This document shows, piece by piece, positions 51,483 to 62,988 of a stretch of 64,000 bases of DNA. Below the pieces are notes generated by a model that was not told the origin of the DNA, searched no databases, and saw only the letters and a program-made list of their open reading frames with translations. This stretch comes from Tubulanus polymorphus (lineage: Eukaryota > Nemertea > Palaeonemertea > Tubulaniformes > Tubulanidae): the NCBI RefSeq assembly GCF_964204645.1, contig NC_134029.1, forward strand, positions 3,109,001-3,173,000, given 5' to 3'. The position numbers and the translations under genes are program-made. The first letter of the stretch is position 1, and each line of letters starts with the position of its first letter.

Positions 51483-53599
51483 GGTTATTAGCTGGGTATA
51501 AGCTCATGACAGACACTAGGCGAATTCTTTTGGCGAATCATTTGCCGTTAAATTCGCCTAAGATTAAGGAGACAAAGGTCGATTCATTTAGGCGAATTCG
51601 ATTTGAAGACTGATTTGCCAATCAAATGATCACGTCATTCACTATGTATTTCACTCAATATTGATGAGGTGAAATTTGGCAATCAATGAAATAAAATTTC
51701 GTTTGGCTCGCCGTGCAAAATTCAGCAAAAATCGATTCATGTTGTCCGTGACGGGTTCAATATTTTCCTCTTTCAGATCGTGCGCCGCTGTAGCGGATGA
51801 CACTGAAACTGAACTCACTCTTACTGAGCTGTTTCCAGTCGCTGCGCTTATTCTAGGATCAAGTGGTGGTCATCGGTACATGATCAGTCACAAGTGCGCT
51901 CACGTGGTAATAACAGGATGGAGATCGGGTTGCATTTCAACTGTCCACACGTAAGTCTGCGGTGATTGGAATATTAGTCGAGAGCTCGTGACCCAACCAG
52001 CCTGCACCCATCAACCGCGAACATACGCGAGACGATTTGTCCGGAGTCAAACCGGCCCACACCAGACCCGAATCAAATTTGGCCGGTGTTCACACGTTAA
52101 TCTCACACTCTAAAACGTTGCTGAGGTAAGCGAGGGGGGGTCGTCGAAATCGCTTGTCCGATGGCGGGTTAAGAACTGATCCGACAAATAAGTAAATCGA
52201 AATGTAACATGATAAATGCATTAAGAGGAATAATCGCAGATGACGAGCAGAAAATTGAGAAGAACAGAAACGAAATGTGCACAACTGGAAAACTGTATTA
52301 ATAATGTGAAGTGTGTTTTTCGGTTGAAGGCGTAAAAATTTTAACGGAAACTCGATGATTAGAAGGAAACATCAAAGTTCACTATACGCCGTATAATTAG
52401 TGAGCGCCTGCGCGTTTATAGGGGTTTTCATCCCGTCGTATTTCTCAGTATTAACTTTCTGATCAGACATCATCAAAAAACGCATGATGACATTTCAAAC
52501 AAAACATATTTTCCCCATTTTCCCATACGGTACGATGCCAAACTTTCTTATGTTTAATCTCGCTTTACGTCAGTTGGTTTACCGAGACTAACTAACCCTT
52601 GGATCTCATGATGGGGCACAGGTGTTGCACGCACGTTGTAAGCAGCCAGCAGGGCTCGAACCCGCTCGTCACAAGGCGCTGATAGCCTTATCCCGCCAAA
52701 CTACTGAGTTCAGCCGACTTCAGAGTTCAGAGAGTTTAGAATAATTCATGATACAAGGCCTATCATTCAAACAATAAAGCGAATTTCGCACACTGGATGA
52801 ACTTAGATAAAAAGTTTATGAGAATTGGGGCGGGCTAATGCGTTCCACGATCGCTCCCGCAGCATTTCCCAAAATGGCCGCAACGGTATAAAAACCGGCT
52901 ACCGGCGCAGTATCTGCCACCGACAACCAGTGTTCAACAATTTATGACCGCTCACGAGTGGGTGCAAAAACTCGCAGCTTACACTCACAGAATCACCTCA
53001 TAAAAACCAATCACACAAAAATCCAGTTACTTTCCCCATAAACGGCAACTTAGAAGTTTTTATCTTCTAAAAAGTAAGGGTGAAATTTCAAACTCCTTGC
53101 ATATACAGAATTTCTGATATGTTGACTGTCACGAGGTTCTGTTGTCGCAGCAATGAATACTGTGGGCGGCTGATTTTCTGGCCGATCAATTCATATACGA
53201 AATACGATATCAACCACTGAAATTCCTAAAGGGCGATTTTGTATAAATTATGAGCATCATCCGATAAAATGCCACACGAGACGACTGACTTGTCCCGCTG
53301 TTGAATACATTTCACAGTTTCGCTTTACATAATCCAGATTAAACCTGGGGGAAATACGTAAGCGAGAATAGAGAAAGAGAGTGAGAGGAGAGAGGGAGCG
53401 AGTGAGAGGAGAGAGGGAGCGAGTGAGAGGAGAGAGGGAGCGAGTGCGTGCAGGGTAATCATGGAAATCCATTTCTTTACGCGTGAATACCAGTTTAGAC
53501 AAACGCTTAGCCGACAACTCACTCAGCTGAACAACATTCAGTAATTGACTTCCATTCGGGATCGGGCTGAAAAAATTAATTCACACTACACATGGGTTG

Positions 53600-53671
<72 letters not shown>

Positions 53672-56600
53672 CCTGCCATCAAGCTGTTCAATCAAAAGTA
53701 TATTTACTATTCACTAACTATTCAATTTTCAATTGGTCCAGGAACACAGTTGTGACCTTTTTATATGCGCAGTTGTGCATCCTTGAATCTGAGTGTCAGA
53801 TCCCTATCAGTTTACAGCGAGCACCGACAAAAAACAATAGGGAGCAATTGAGGGAGTATTGAGGGCGCAAGAGGGGCATGGAAGGGGGAGTGAGAGGAAA
53901 GTGAAGGAAGCGTAACCCTCACCTAATCATTTCAAAAGCAGCCAAGAGATTGAAATGGTGGTAATGACTCGAGGGAATCAGTCGCTGCATCTCTTTGTTC
54001 GAGGTAAGTCCGTGTCATGTAACTCGTAACTCATTCTACCCGACGCACACACACACACACTCGTGATCACCTCTGTGATCGCCGAGATAAATACTTTAAT
54101 AGACCTACGTGGAAACTTGATACACCGGACAAATGAAACCGGCAAATTGTTCGGTATTTATGTAGCGAAAGAAAATACAAAGATACAGTAGATTGAGTGA
54201 CACCGATAACAGCCTGAATAAAGGACACCATTTATATCCTCGGATGAAAACCAGTGAAGTTGAAAAAAAAAATCCTTACAAATTAGTTTAAACAGCCTCA
54301 ACACCGAAACACGACTACGCAATATCAGACACCGTCGGTAAACATTGAAACGTTGTATGCCGAATGTTCGCGAATAAATCGGCCCCTCGAGAACTTACGA
54401 GCAGCTATAAACGACAAGACGCAGCGTAAAATAACCGAACACATAAATATAAACAGAGGGGGGGGGGCTGCAACAAATATCTTATATAAGCAACAAAAAC
54501 ATGTTTGATGTCGTAACCAAGCGGTTAGTTAGGGATGACAATATTTGCGGCGCTTCGTTTGACGGGAGCGAAATTCTGAGAAATCGACAGTAATCCGATG
54601 ATGTTTACGCGGCTGCGCACCTCTAGTCACGCACGGGCCAAAAAAAACTGAAACGGATGATGGTTCTAACCGCGCGAGCGAGGAGCGAGAGAAAGAGAGT
54701 AGTCTATACATGTAGTTCACGATACGCATCTATCATTCGCCGTATGTCACCAGGGAAATCCACTTCTGATCCAGATTGATGCAAACTCAGCCCGCGTACG
54801 ACAAAAGCGACGAAAAATAACCTGGCAATCAAATCTACATCATTTGATTGCATCACGACTGCGCACTAGTCATTCTGCCGCCTCACCAGTCGGCACCAGT
54901 CGGCACCGGTCGGCACTGGTCCGTACCGGTCTCGACGGGTTTCAACGTTCTCTTCGGTTGTAATAAACGCGGCGTCGAACTATTTACTATCATCCGCAGG
55001 TTCGCCTCGGGATTCAGTACTGTTTTCTGTGTGAACCTCGATGAAGCGCAGATGTCCAATTATTTCTCATCAATTAATTAGAGCGATTGAAGAAAAGCCT
55101 TTTATGCGACATCTGAACAACGCAGGGTTTTATTAATATCGGAAACAACATGCGACTCCGCGTGACTGAACTATTCGATGTTTGAACATTATAAACATCG
55201 ACTCAAACATTGCAATCAGCGTGGTCGCCACATACCACCAATTTAGTGGTACCACATACCACCAACTGAGTTTTCCCTGACCTTTCTGATTCCCTGGCTT
55301 TCCAGGTTTTCCAGGTCAGTGGCGCCACCCTGAAGCAATATTTCGGCAGTGCGATATCATTTTTTTTAAACTGTCCAATCCAAAAAAGAATATTCGCTAA
55401 AATCAGCTCCTTGACACATTTTTGAAGTTTTCGAATGAAATCTAGAAGATGCTGCGATCAATTTTGTCGATGTTGCAAATCTACGTATCCCCCCGGGGCC
55501 CATTGTCATCGTTAAGAAAGATCAACGCGAAATTTCGGCGGCGCAATAGCCGTTTTCAAAAACCGACTTTGCAATCGGAAATCAGCTTAGACAAGGTCAT
55601 TAGCGAGGAATTACTGGTCTGAAAATTGCGCGCTGAATGAATTAACCGGTAACCAGCGGGGTCTTTGCGCAGATCAATGCGCTTAATAGCCATATCAGCA
55701 GAGATTAGACGAGCGCGTAGAAAGCAAAACGTTCGTCTGCCTCTATAGCTTCGTGCCAATATGTTTTATGGATTCTGCTTTAGTACGTCCTCTAATACCC
55801 GATACACCCGCGATTGATAGAAATATCCGATTGACTCGCAGGATGATATCACTCCGATATCCCAGACGGAGACGAGTGAAATAAGGGTCAGACGTCAGTT
55901 TATCGATATAATACAGTTACAGATACTGGAGACGTTTGACTGAAGGGTCATTTCGAGTTAATCGATCGCTGTATTGACACTAACTCCTCACTCGCCAGGG
56001 GTGAATAAGTCCGTGTGGCTGCGATCAACTCTTTGTAAAGGAATGTTCAACTGGCAACGCATTCTATCATGGTGACTGGCTGGCCACTTTATAACCATTT
56101 ACAAATTCCAAGAGTTTTCTCTGATTTTTTCTAGATCTTTTTTGATTGCCTTTGAGTTTTCCAGGGTTTCCAGGTCTGTGGCCACCCGTTTGTAAAGCTG
56201 AATTCATACAATTGCGGCAAATGTTCGACAAATGTTCGACAAATCTTCAAAGCTCTCTCGGGAGATGAGAAACATTTCATTGAAATAATATACACGCAGC
56301 CACCAAAACATGACGCCTGATTCAGAATGAACTCCGGCAGACAGAGAGAGAGAGAGAGGGAACGAGAGACGGGCGGATAATCAGTCTGACAGTCGGCACT
56401 AATTGTCTCATCACGATGCGTCTGCTGTCTCTGTATAACCCGATCAGCATCTGAAACAAGCCATTACCAGTAAACCCCACCGTCGCCCTGTACAACAACA
56501 TGACACGCTTGAATTATATCGAAATCTTTTACGAAAATATAAATGATCGAAGTCTTTTCATTTTTTAATTGATGGCGACTGAGGCAGCAGATATTTGACT

Positions 56601-57441
56601 ACACGGAGACAGATCTATGTCCGGTGATATTATGTAAATCCATTAGGCTTATTAACTATCAATCATCAACCAGTAACACAATGTAAACATGAGTTTCTTG
56701 CCCGAGATCCGCCGTCCATTTCCTCTGAACTACTCAAACTGAACGAGTAGAGCAGCAATACTCCATTTGTCACACAACTACTCACAACTACTGATCACCG
56801 TATAAACATGGTTGAGCATCGAGTTCACGTTTCAGTTTTATATAACAAACTCACATCAAACCGATCACTACCACATTCAAAATATCCTTACTCCATCCCT
56901 CTATGCCAACATATCCTTACTCCATCCCTCCATGTCACCATATCCTTACTCCATCCCTCCATGTCAACATATCGTTACTCCATCCCTCCATGTCAACATA
57001 TCCTTACTCCATCCCTCCATGTCAACATATCGTTACTCCATCCCTCCATGTCAACATATCCTTACTCCATCCCTCCAGTCCAAGGTATGCTCCCCTATCC
57101 CTCAACAGATCATATAAAGTATATGATAGTTTGTTCGCAAAATTTTTTATCTCCTACCAAGGCATGACATTTTTACCTAGAACCTTGCGGGACAAATAAA
57201 TTTTCTGTGAAGCAAGCGAAGTGATAATCACAGGCAGTCGTAATCTAATAACTGTGGATCACTTAATTACTTATGAAGATTTTTTTTTCATTAAGAAATA
57301 CACGAGAGCCATAAACCACACATTGATTGAAAATGACACCAGTTTCTGGTGATGAACTATTTGAGACTGATAGAAATCATACGTACGAATCTGATCGAAC
57401 TGGTTTCTCTTTCCTGTGTATCGGACTCTGAACAGCTTTAC
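40671..57441 (-). CDS. AF4/FMR2 family transcription-elongation scaffold (AFF4/lilliputian-like), 5' partial
   Basis: AFF proteins are the flexible scaffold of the super elongation complex, joining P-TEFb, ELL and AF9/ENL in the nucleus. Exons in transcript order: 57441-57387, 51036-50976, 48887-48850, 46154-45968, 45488-43582, 43271-43019, 42872-42787, 42663-42600, 42019-41808, 41592-41499, 41345-41124 (or from 41258), 41040-40866, 40780-40671 ending TGA; 1153 codons visible, all phases matching. Markers in order: VLKNDLIVSSSSDESD (AFF LKDDLKLSSSEDSD), a serine/acid stretch, WNLENVIRKINEE, the AF9-binding-type strand IVVHLDLSLLKWIPG at about residues 556-570, KRKHNNDDDNRD, then the C-terminal homology domain: ADYYLIEAKKLKHQAD, KSLMYVEAVLSFIQCG, TGTPSPMSPTPSPAS, PHRIHSVTQQYIQT, LQHLVKYVRHGLHWLK. 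The large exon encodes a 13-residue aspartate-rich run. The N-terminal P-TEFb-binding part is not seen and must lie right of 57441. The single invertebrate gene is usually one AFF, so no vertebrate number is assigned. Confidence 0.92.
42907..42957. repeat. 12-bp tandem repeat in an AFF intron
   Basis: Four to five copies of a GTGTGGAATCGG-type unit, 62 bp from the donor of exon 43271-43019. It makes an apparent HRFHTDS protein repeat on the minus strand that runs past the donor; this is intronic. Confidence 0.85.
43419..43545. repeat. 27-28-bp tandem repeat in an AFF intron
   Basis: About four copies of GAAGCTACCCATCCCTGTGG plus CCGGGCCT or CCAGCCT, GC-richer than the surroundings. It lies just downstream (in transcript sense) of the largest AFF exon. 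Confidence 0.9.
46155..48849. other. AFF intron with diverged interspersed repeats
   Basis: 2.7 kb. It holds GTCAAATT/AATTTGAC inverted motifs around 46880-47060 and a tandem CGTCGTTTAGTAA pair near 46940. No exon was recognised on either strand. Confidence 0.55.
48548..48563 (-). promoter_or_regulatory. CTCF-like motif in an AFF intron
   Basis: The minus strand reads CCACTAGATGGCGTC, a good fit to the CTCF core except for the last bases. Motif only. Confidence 0.3.
48888..50975. other. AFF intron, nothing recognised
   Basis: 2.1 kb of AT-rich DNA between the 38-nt exon 48887-48850 and exon 51036-50976. An inverted pair GCGATTTGGTC / GACCAATTTCGC lies at about 50608-50668. No coding signal. 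Confidence 0.55.
51430..51484. repeat. (GCT)n trinucleotide repeat
   Basis: About 17 GCT units with one GTT interruption, in an AFF intron. No acceptor/donor pair frames it as coding on either strand. Confidence 0.9.
52565..52710 (-). repeat. SINE-like repeat, family B copy 2
   Basis: The minus strand has TTTGGCGGGATAAGGC (A-box like) and GCGGGTTCGAGCCC (strong B box) in tRNA-like spacing. It shares GTAAGCAGCCAG with 35035-35170. The arms do not form a convincing cloverleaf, so it is read as a SINE. Confidence 0.5.
53370..53455. repeat. 21-bp purine-rich tandem repeat
   Basis: Three to four copies of GAGTGAGAGGAGAGAGGGAGC. It generates SPLTRSL-type open frames on the minus strand, which are not genes. 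Confidence 0.9.
53602..53668. repeat. (AT)n microsatellite
   Basis: An uninterrupted TA dinucleotide run of about 67 bp in an AFF intron. Confidence 0.97.
56882..57077. repeat. 29-bp tandem repeat (second, unrelated sequence)
   Basis: Almost seven copies of ATATCCTTACTCCATCCCTC plus CATGTCAAC, with a C/G variant (ATATCGTTAC) in alternate copies suggesting a 58-bp higher-order unit at the end. It is open in all forward frames because of the periodicity. About 310 bp from the AFF exon 57441-57387. Confidence 0.94.
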
Positions 57442-57549
57442 CTGAAAAATATCAAAACAAATCATTCGAGAATCATTCATTTTTCATTTGTTAATTCGTA
57501 CAACACGAAACGTAAAACTTAAAATACGAAGAAAATTTCCAAGAAACAA

Positions 57550-57625
57550 TCAAGAAATTGGGATTTGAACGTGAGATCGCAACTGCCACTAACCACAATC
57601 ACCAACAGGCTTCAGATGCCTGACC
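57550..57625 (-). repeat. tRNA-derived SINE-like fragment
   Basis: The minus strand has an A-box-like TGTGGTTAGTGGCAG and a B-box-like GTTCAAATCCC about 25 bp apart. The spacing is slightly short for an intact tRNA promoter. Confidence 0.45.
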
Positions 57626-58977
57626 CAAACTTTTATACTACTTACAGGCTGTTATAATGCATAACATTACTCCTAACCCTCTAGACACTAAACCCTATTT
57701 TTTCTGGTACTGCTTCCGTTTTGTTGATGCGCAAAAGAACGTTTAACAAATCGCCGTTAATGCGGCTTTTTTACAATTTGCTCAGAGTTAAAGGTTTATT
57801 ATTCAAACTGGATCGGGTTCAACGCGACGACGACGACCGACAATCCTCCTCCTAACTCCGATGATTGATGAACGTAGCACCATCTCATTTACACAAATCG
57901 ATTCTACGCAGTTTTTAAAAATCGTTGGCGTTTAATATTTCATATTCGCGGCGTTAATCAAAACATTCGTAATACGCGACTTTCGAGTGAGATTTGAGAA
58001 TCTTTCAACTAGGGATTAATGACTGAAAACACTTAATTAATGAAACTCGTTGACAATGTCGCAATTTGAGATATCAACCAGTCTGAGCTCTATCTAATCG
58101 CGATAGTGCCCCCCTCCCCCAGGAACTCAATTCTGCCATTGCCTGAATCAAAAATCTAGTTCAATTTAGCTCAAATTTCCTGTTTCGTTTGACTGTTTAT
58201 CTGTGATAACCTTTTCATCGCATTGGTCGAAGCTAGTGGAAAACATGATCCAGTTCAACACCCCCCCCCCCACGCACCTAATAAATCTAACTCAAATATA
58301 CACAACACTCGATATGACACGGGGACCAGTGTAATGAATATGTGTGGAGGCGTGAATGACAGGAGCAAAACCTTCTGAGAATTAGCAAATCACAGTAGCA
58401 ACAAGTCCTACTGAAAATTTTTTTTTTTAAATATCTCTCATAATTTGAATCAAAATCATCACAATTTTCGTTCTTTCTTATTTTTCAAAAAAAACTATTT
58501 ATCCTTTCTTACTTTTCAAAAAAAATTTTTTTTTTCATTTTAAAACAATTTATTAAGAAACAAACATTTTTTACTCTAATTTTTACCTTTCGCCCTATCA
58601 TCTTTTTCTTGGAAAAATCCAAGTAACTAAAAAAGGCCCAAGTATTTTCATGTATTTCAAAATATTAGATAAAATCACCACGAAATCTAAAAATGTCTAT
58701 AAAAGAAATTTATGGAATTATTGTAATTATCATATAATGCCCGACTATCATTCAACTATCAATGAATCTGATGGAAATGATTATGATTATGTATAAGTAG
58801 TTTACTGCGGAGTTTATTACTAGTATAACTGATGAATGTCATCATACTGAGAATTCACTGACAAACAATCTATGAATTGTTTTTGTTGTATTTGTATTCA
58901 TTGCTGATAGTTGCCAGTTCTTTGTATCGCGCTAGTGGAATGGCCGAAGGCTTTTAGTAGAGAATAATGGGTTAATA

Positions 58978-59168
58978 TTGAATGCGCTGTGTATAGTGGC
59001 AGCGTCAGGCAGCGGCAGGCAGCAGCAGGCAGCGGTGTACAGCGGCGTTCAATGTGTTGCCTTCAACACTACTACACTATTGCGACATACAGCACACATA
59101 CTCGACACACACCACACACACCACACACACAGCCAGACGCGCTCAACTACCAGCTACCTATCTGAAAG
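58978..59168 (+). other. Possible 5' UTR exon of the MADF gene
   Basis: Ends with a strong donor (CTGAAAG then GTAAGACC) at 59168/59169, about 390 bp upstream of the MADF ATG. The sequence holds GCAGCGGCAGGCAGCAGC and CACACACC repeats and reads like untranslated leader. The upstream boundary is unknown. Confidence 0.35.
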
Positions 59169-59557
59169 GTAAGACCATTTCTACCTCTGATTTCTAAATA
59201 CTGCGACCATAATAACTGTTCATCAATCACGATCAATTGGTTATTAGACCGAAAATGGATTAACTTTGCTTTTTGTTTTCTTCCACATAATAACACGTAG
59301 TATATACACAATGGCCGAATAGCAGCCATGCTGACCTAGATACTTGTCAATTATATCTGAATGTCAAATAATAACTGTCTGTATTGCTAGGTTGAAGTGG
59401 CTTGCATAATGATACATCTAAGCTCAAAATTCTAACAACTCATCGCATACAGCCTACTAAGAATATCATGAAAAACATATGGCTTGTGGAATTGTCACTA
59501 ATTTCCAATTTTAATGACTGATCGCAGATTTTATGAATTTGTCGTTTTTTTAAAAGC

Positions 59558-60870
59558 ATGACTACATGGCTCGTAGAGCACGTTGAACAACTAGTCGCAT
59601 TATACAAACAACATCCCGAACTGTGGGACTGCGGAGTGAAAGAATATTACAATAAAGATGATCGTAGCGCGGCGATCAAACGTATATCACGAGAAATACG
59701 CAAACCAGGTATAACTAATAGACACAACCGACCGATATTCAGGACACAGATTCATTCTTCAACGTTCCAAATTTTTCTATTTTTTTCTATTACAGAAGGC
59801 GACGTATTGAAGAAGATAAAATGTCTACGGACGTACTACTGTCGCGAATTAAAAAGCATCAATTCGTTGAGTGATAAGGCGAAATGGATGCACTTCGATA
59901 GCTTGGACTTCCTCCGCGATCACGTCACGCTCAAGTCAAGGACGCCTCAGGTAAAACTATTGAACGACTGAAACTAATAAATTCAAACACTGATTACACA
60001 ATTTCAAAATCAATCCCCGTTTCGATCCTGGCAGGTGAGGTCGGTTTGTAAGGGACACCGGAAGACACCAGGGTTAAACATTACTTTAAAGTGCAAAAAA
60101 CGATTGAAGAATCAATTTCAATGCAACCTTTAATAATGAACGGGAATTAACTGGGTTAACGAAGGATTCATTCGTAATTTCAGATGGAAGAGGATAACAC
60201 GAGCGTTGCATCTTTATCGGAGGTTCAAAACGAGTACGGGCATCAATCGGGCGTCGACTGGTCGACGGTTAAAGACGAACCGATCGATGATCTCGAAGAC
60301 GACGTTAATTCACCGTTAGAACTTCAAATCGAAGCCACACCTACGACGACGCCGAGACTCGCGACGACGGCGCCGCCGAAAGCTTTTACACCTCCGCCTC
60401 AAACGACGAGGAAAACAACGCTGAAACGTAAAGCGTCTCCGCACAGTCGAGCTGAGGCGTGGTTACATCAGAATAAAGAGCAGAAGATCGAAGATCCGAC
60501 GCAACAGGATTCGGAACCGAGCGAAAACGACGTTCTGTTCGGTAAGATCGTCGCCGAAGAACTACGTCACGTTCACGACGCTCAAACTAAACAACTCGCT
60601 AAACTACGAATACAAGCGTTACTGTTCGAGGCGCGATTCGGAACGTCCATCGAAATGAAGAGTTTCGATCGACCGACCGGTTCTCGGCAGACGTATTTGA
60701 CGGAATCGAACGTAGCCGCGCCGACCTCGCATCACATTCCCGGTAACAGAGACGCCGAGATCAACAGGAAATCGATGGTCGCCGAATCGTCGTCTCCGAA
60801 ACAGCGGCCGAAATCTCCCGTCGTCGTTTATCATCAATCTAATCTCAGTCCGGTCGCTTCTCCCATATAA
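59558..60870 (+). CDS. MADF-domain protein with BESS-like C-terminus
   Basis: Probably a sequence-specific DNA-binding regulator of the Adf-1 type. Three exons: 59558-59708, 59796-59950, 60184-60870; 330 codons plus TAA. The MADF (Myb/SANT-like) domain covers about residues 5-95: LVALYKQHPELWD, YYNKDDRSAAIKRIS, then VLKKIKCLRTYYCRELK, and a closing aromatic FLRDHV. The middle is acidic then P/T-rich with a basic KRKASP patch. Near residues 218-256 NDVLFGKIVAEELRHV to ALLFEARFG resembles the BESS-like protein-interaction helix seen at the end of many MADF proteins. Such genes are multicopy in invertebrates, and their domain is related to transposon-derived DNA-binding domains. It is on the opposite strand to AFF and probably inside an AFF intron. 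The ATG is 17 bp after a weak TTTTTTTAAAAG acceptor. Confidence 0.85.
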
Positions 60871-60935
60871 ATCATCATCGTTCATCAATGTTATTAAATA
60901 TTCGCTAACACACCAGTGTTAGAACTGTTCTATTA

Positions 60936-60945
60936 AATAAATAAA
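60936..60945 (+). terminator. Polyadenylation signals of the MADF gene
   Basis: Two overlapping AATAAA hexamers 66 bp downstream of the stop codon. Confidence 0.6.
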
Positions 60946-60986
60946 ACAAAATTCATCATCATTCAAGTCGCCGGTGTTAACTCGTT

Positions 60987-61195
60987 AGATTGGTTATATA
61001 ACTAAGTTTGTCTTAGACCGGTCTTAAGTCAAGGCTATGCAACGGGCCCCTGGTAGTATGCACAGTTTTGACTTCTAAAAATCCAAAAGTGGTCTTTCCA
61101 TAAGTGGTCGAAAGAAACTGGAAATTTAAGTTGTTAAATTGACTGTTGACTGTTGAACAAAGATGAACTTAGACTGATCTTAAATCTATGCCATG
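60987..61195. mobile_element. Possible MITE pieces with CTTAAG motifs
   Basis: GTCTTAGACCGGTCTTAAGT then AAGGCTATGCAACGGGCCCC, and about 120 bp on a related ACTTAGACTGATCTTAAATC then TATGCC. GGGCCCGTTGCATAGCC-type ends are common in invertebrate MITEs; no clear target duplication. Confidence 0.35.
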
Positions 61196-62988
61196 ATTCA
61201 TTGCTAGTAAGCAAGTTAGCCTCACACAGAAACATGAAGAATTGAGAACTCTCAACTCAAAATGAGTTTCTGCATTTAACCTACGAGAAGAATCGAAACG
61301 TTGTTGTTTACTGTTTACAGACAGGATGATGATTGACCGTGGGGAAAATACCAACTGTCTCTAGACGTTTGTGTCTTCACCACTCGGATCAAAACAACTC
61401 ACACAATGACAGACGATGAAATAAACGTCAACACAGAATGAGGAGGAGTGATCCTCATTTTCCTCCTATCCGTGCATCGCTTGTTTATCCCACAAGATTT
61501 CGCTATCTAAATTCGAAGGTGTTTTTAGTATTGTTGAATGAATAAAGGGGACGCCACATGTACGGCGTAAAAATTAAGGTTCTTTGTGCTTGAACTAGGA
61601 ACAAACCTCTTCAGAACAAACATCTCGTCTTTAGAATCCAGAAATCAGAAGCCCTCATAAACCGAGAAATAAGGTATCAGTTTCAAAATTTGACGAATAT
61701 TTCTTATGATAGTTCAGTAAATTCGATTGACATTTGCAGTTTGAAACGTTGCGCGTCACGTTGACGTTCGTTCCGTTCGTTCGCAGGAATCACGTACACA
61801 GACACTGCTAGTTATAATTAACCAATCAGACAACAGAAAGAAAGAGACAAGGTGAAACATCAGTCACTAGATCATGCCTTTTTTTTCAATTACATGGATC
61901 TGGAACCTGCAATTCTGCCAACTACATCATTCAAATTTCTTCTTTCTTTCTTTCTTTCTTTCTTTCTAATCTTTCATTATGTTTTCTTTATAATTTTTTT
62001 CTTCATATTTCCGTCTTAAATTTTGATTTAATCATTCCTATAAAAATTCTTCGTATTTCCCATTGTTTGAATTCTACAATTCAACAAACTTTCATTCTTA
62101 TCTAATGTTTTCTTTGCAGTCAGTCCTTCAACAACTTCATAAACTCAAACAATAGAAAAATCCTTATTTTTTCCTTGTTTCATTCGAAAACACCTGTAGT
62201 TTTTTCCTCTATTTTCACACTCATGCTTCCATTTCTTTCTTGAAAGAAATCAGTGTTCTAAGTAATTGAAAACAGACCAAACCAGAAAATATCGTGAATA
62301 CACTAAATTATTCATCAATATCACTAAAAACTTCCGCAATTTTGAAATTAAATCAGTTATCTTTCAAATATTCAACAGTAAATTAGTTAAATTAACCCAG
62401 TTCTAGTGATCTAAAATATCAGCACATTTTTAAGGGATCTCAAGCGAACCCCTGATCTCATTGTCAGTAATCCATTTGTGGAATTGTATGTAAATTCTGA
62501 TAAACTGCTCTTGAGTCGTTCAAAATGCTGCCTTCAGAGACCAGTTTCATACGAAGCAGCGATAAATTATCTTAATCTGAATATTCTGAGCAGCTGAGAC
62601 CAGTTACAGCAAACATCATTCATTGATGAACAGTTAAGCCACAAGTAATCACCCAGATATTTGCTAGTCGATCTGTATTAAAGCTGAAGGCTTACTGGAG
62701 AAGCCACAAAAATCATTTTTCCCCTGTACTCACAGCATTGAGCCGCGCCAAACATCCAAACCAAATAAGTCTCAAGTCCACATCCATATCTTAGACTCCA
62801 CTAGAATAACAATCTCTAGATGGCGCTTTTGGCAATTATTCTACGGTATGGCTCAGACAGGGTTAACATTTTGCATTCAAAAAAGAGTAGTCTTTAATTA
62901 GAAAACAACTTACGGGTGAAAATGAAATTAAAAACATCTCAGACAACGGGACGACAATGACAGGGAGAAGCCTTAATCAATACAAGAT
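61196..62988. other. AT-rich non-coding DNA
   Basis: 1.8 kb with a (TTTC)n run at 61940-61967 and a CTCF-like AGATGGCGCT at 62818-62827. No exon recognised. Confidence 0.5.

Larger units (their letters stand above)
51037..57386. other. 6.3-kb AFF intron rich in simple and dispersed repeats
   Basis: Separates exons 57441-57387 and 51036-50976. Contents: (GCT)n at 51430-51484, GGCGAATTC-type repeats at 51520-51620, a SINE-like piece at 52565-52710, a TATAAAA motif at 52887, a 21-bp purine-rich repeat at 53370-53455, (AT)n at 53602-53668, an 11-bp CGGCACCAGT repeat at about 54890-54935, and a 29-bp minisatellite at 56882-57077. No exon was found. Confidence 0.6.
57442..59557. other. Interval between the last AFF exon seen and the MADF gene
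   Basis: 2.1 kb with homopolymer T/A runs (58410-58540) and a C-run at 58261. A minus-strand tRNA-like SINE piece lies at about 57550-57625 (TGTGGTTAGTGGCAG and GTTCAAATCCC). No further AFF exon was identified here. Confidence 0.5.

Noticed and set aside
51430-51484. Polyglutamine/polyalanine coding exon from the (GCT)n run
   Set aside because: No acceptor/donor pair encloses it and AFF exon phases already join across it.
52640-52710. A functional tRNA gene on the minus strand
   Set aside because: The A and B boxes are present but the acceptor and anticodon arms do not pair, and a related copy exists at 35.1 kb, so a SINE is likelier.
53545-53862. Open frame with a long IYIYIY run
   Set aside because: Read-through of the (AT)n microsatellite.
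56808-57199. Three forward frames with a LTPSLHVNIS-type repeat
   Set aside because: Generated by the second 29-bp minisatellite.
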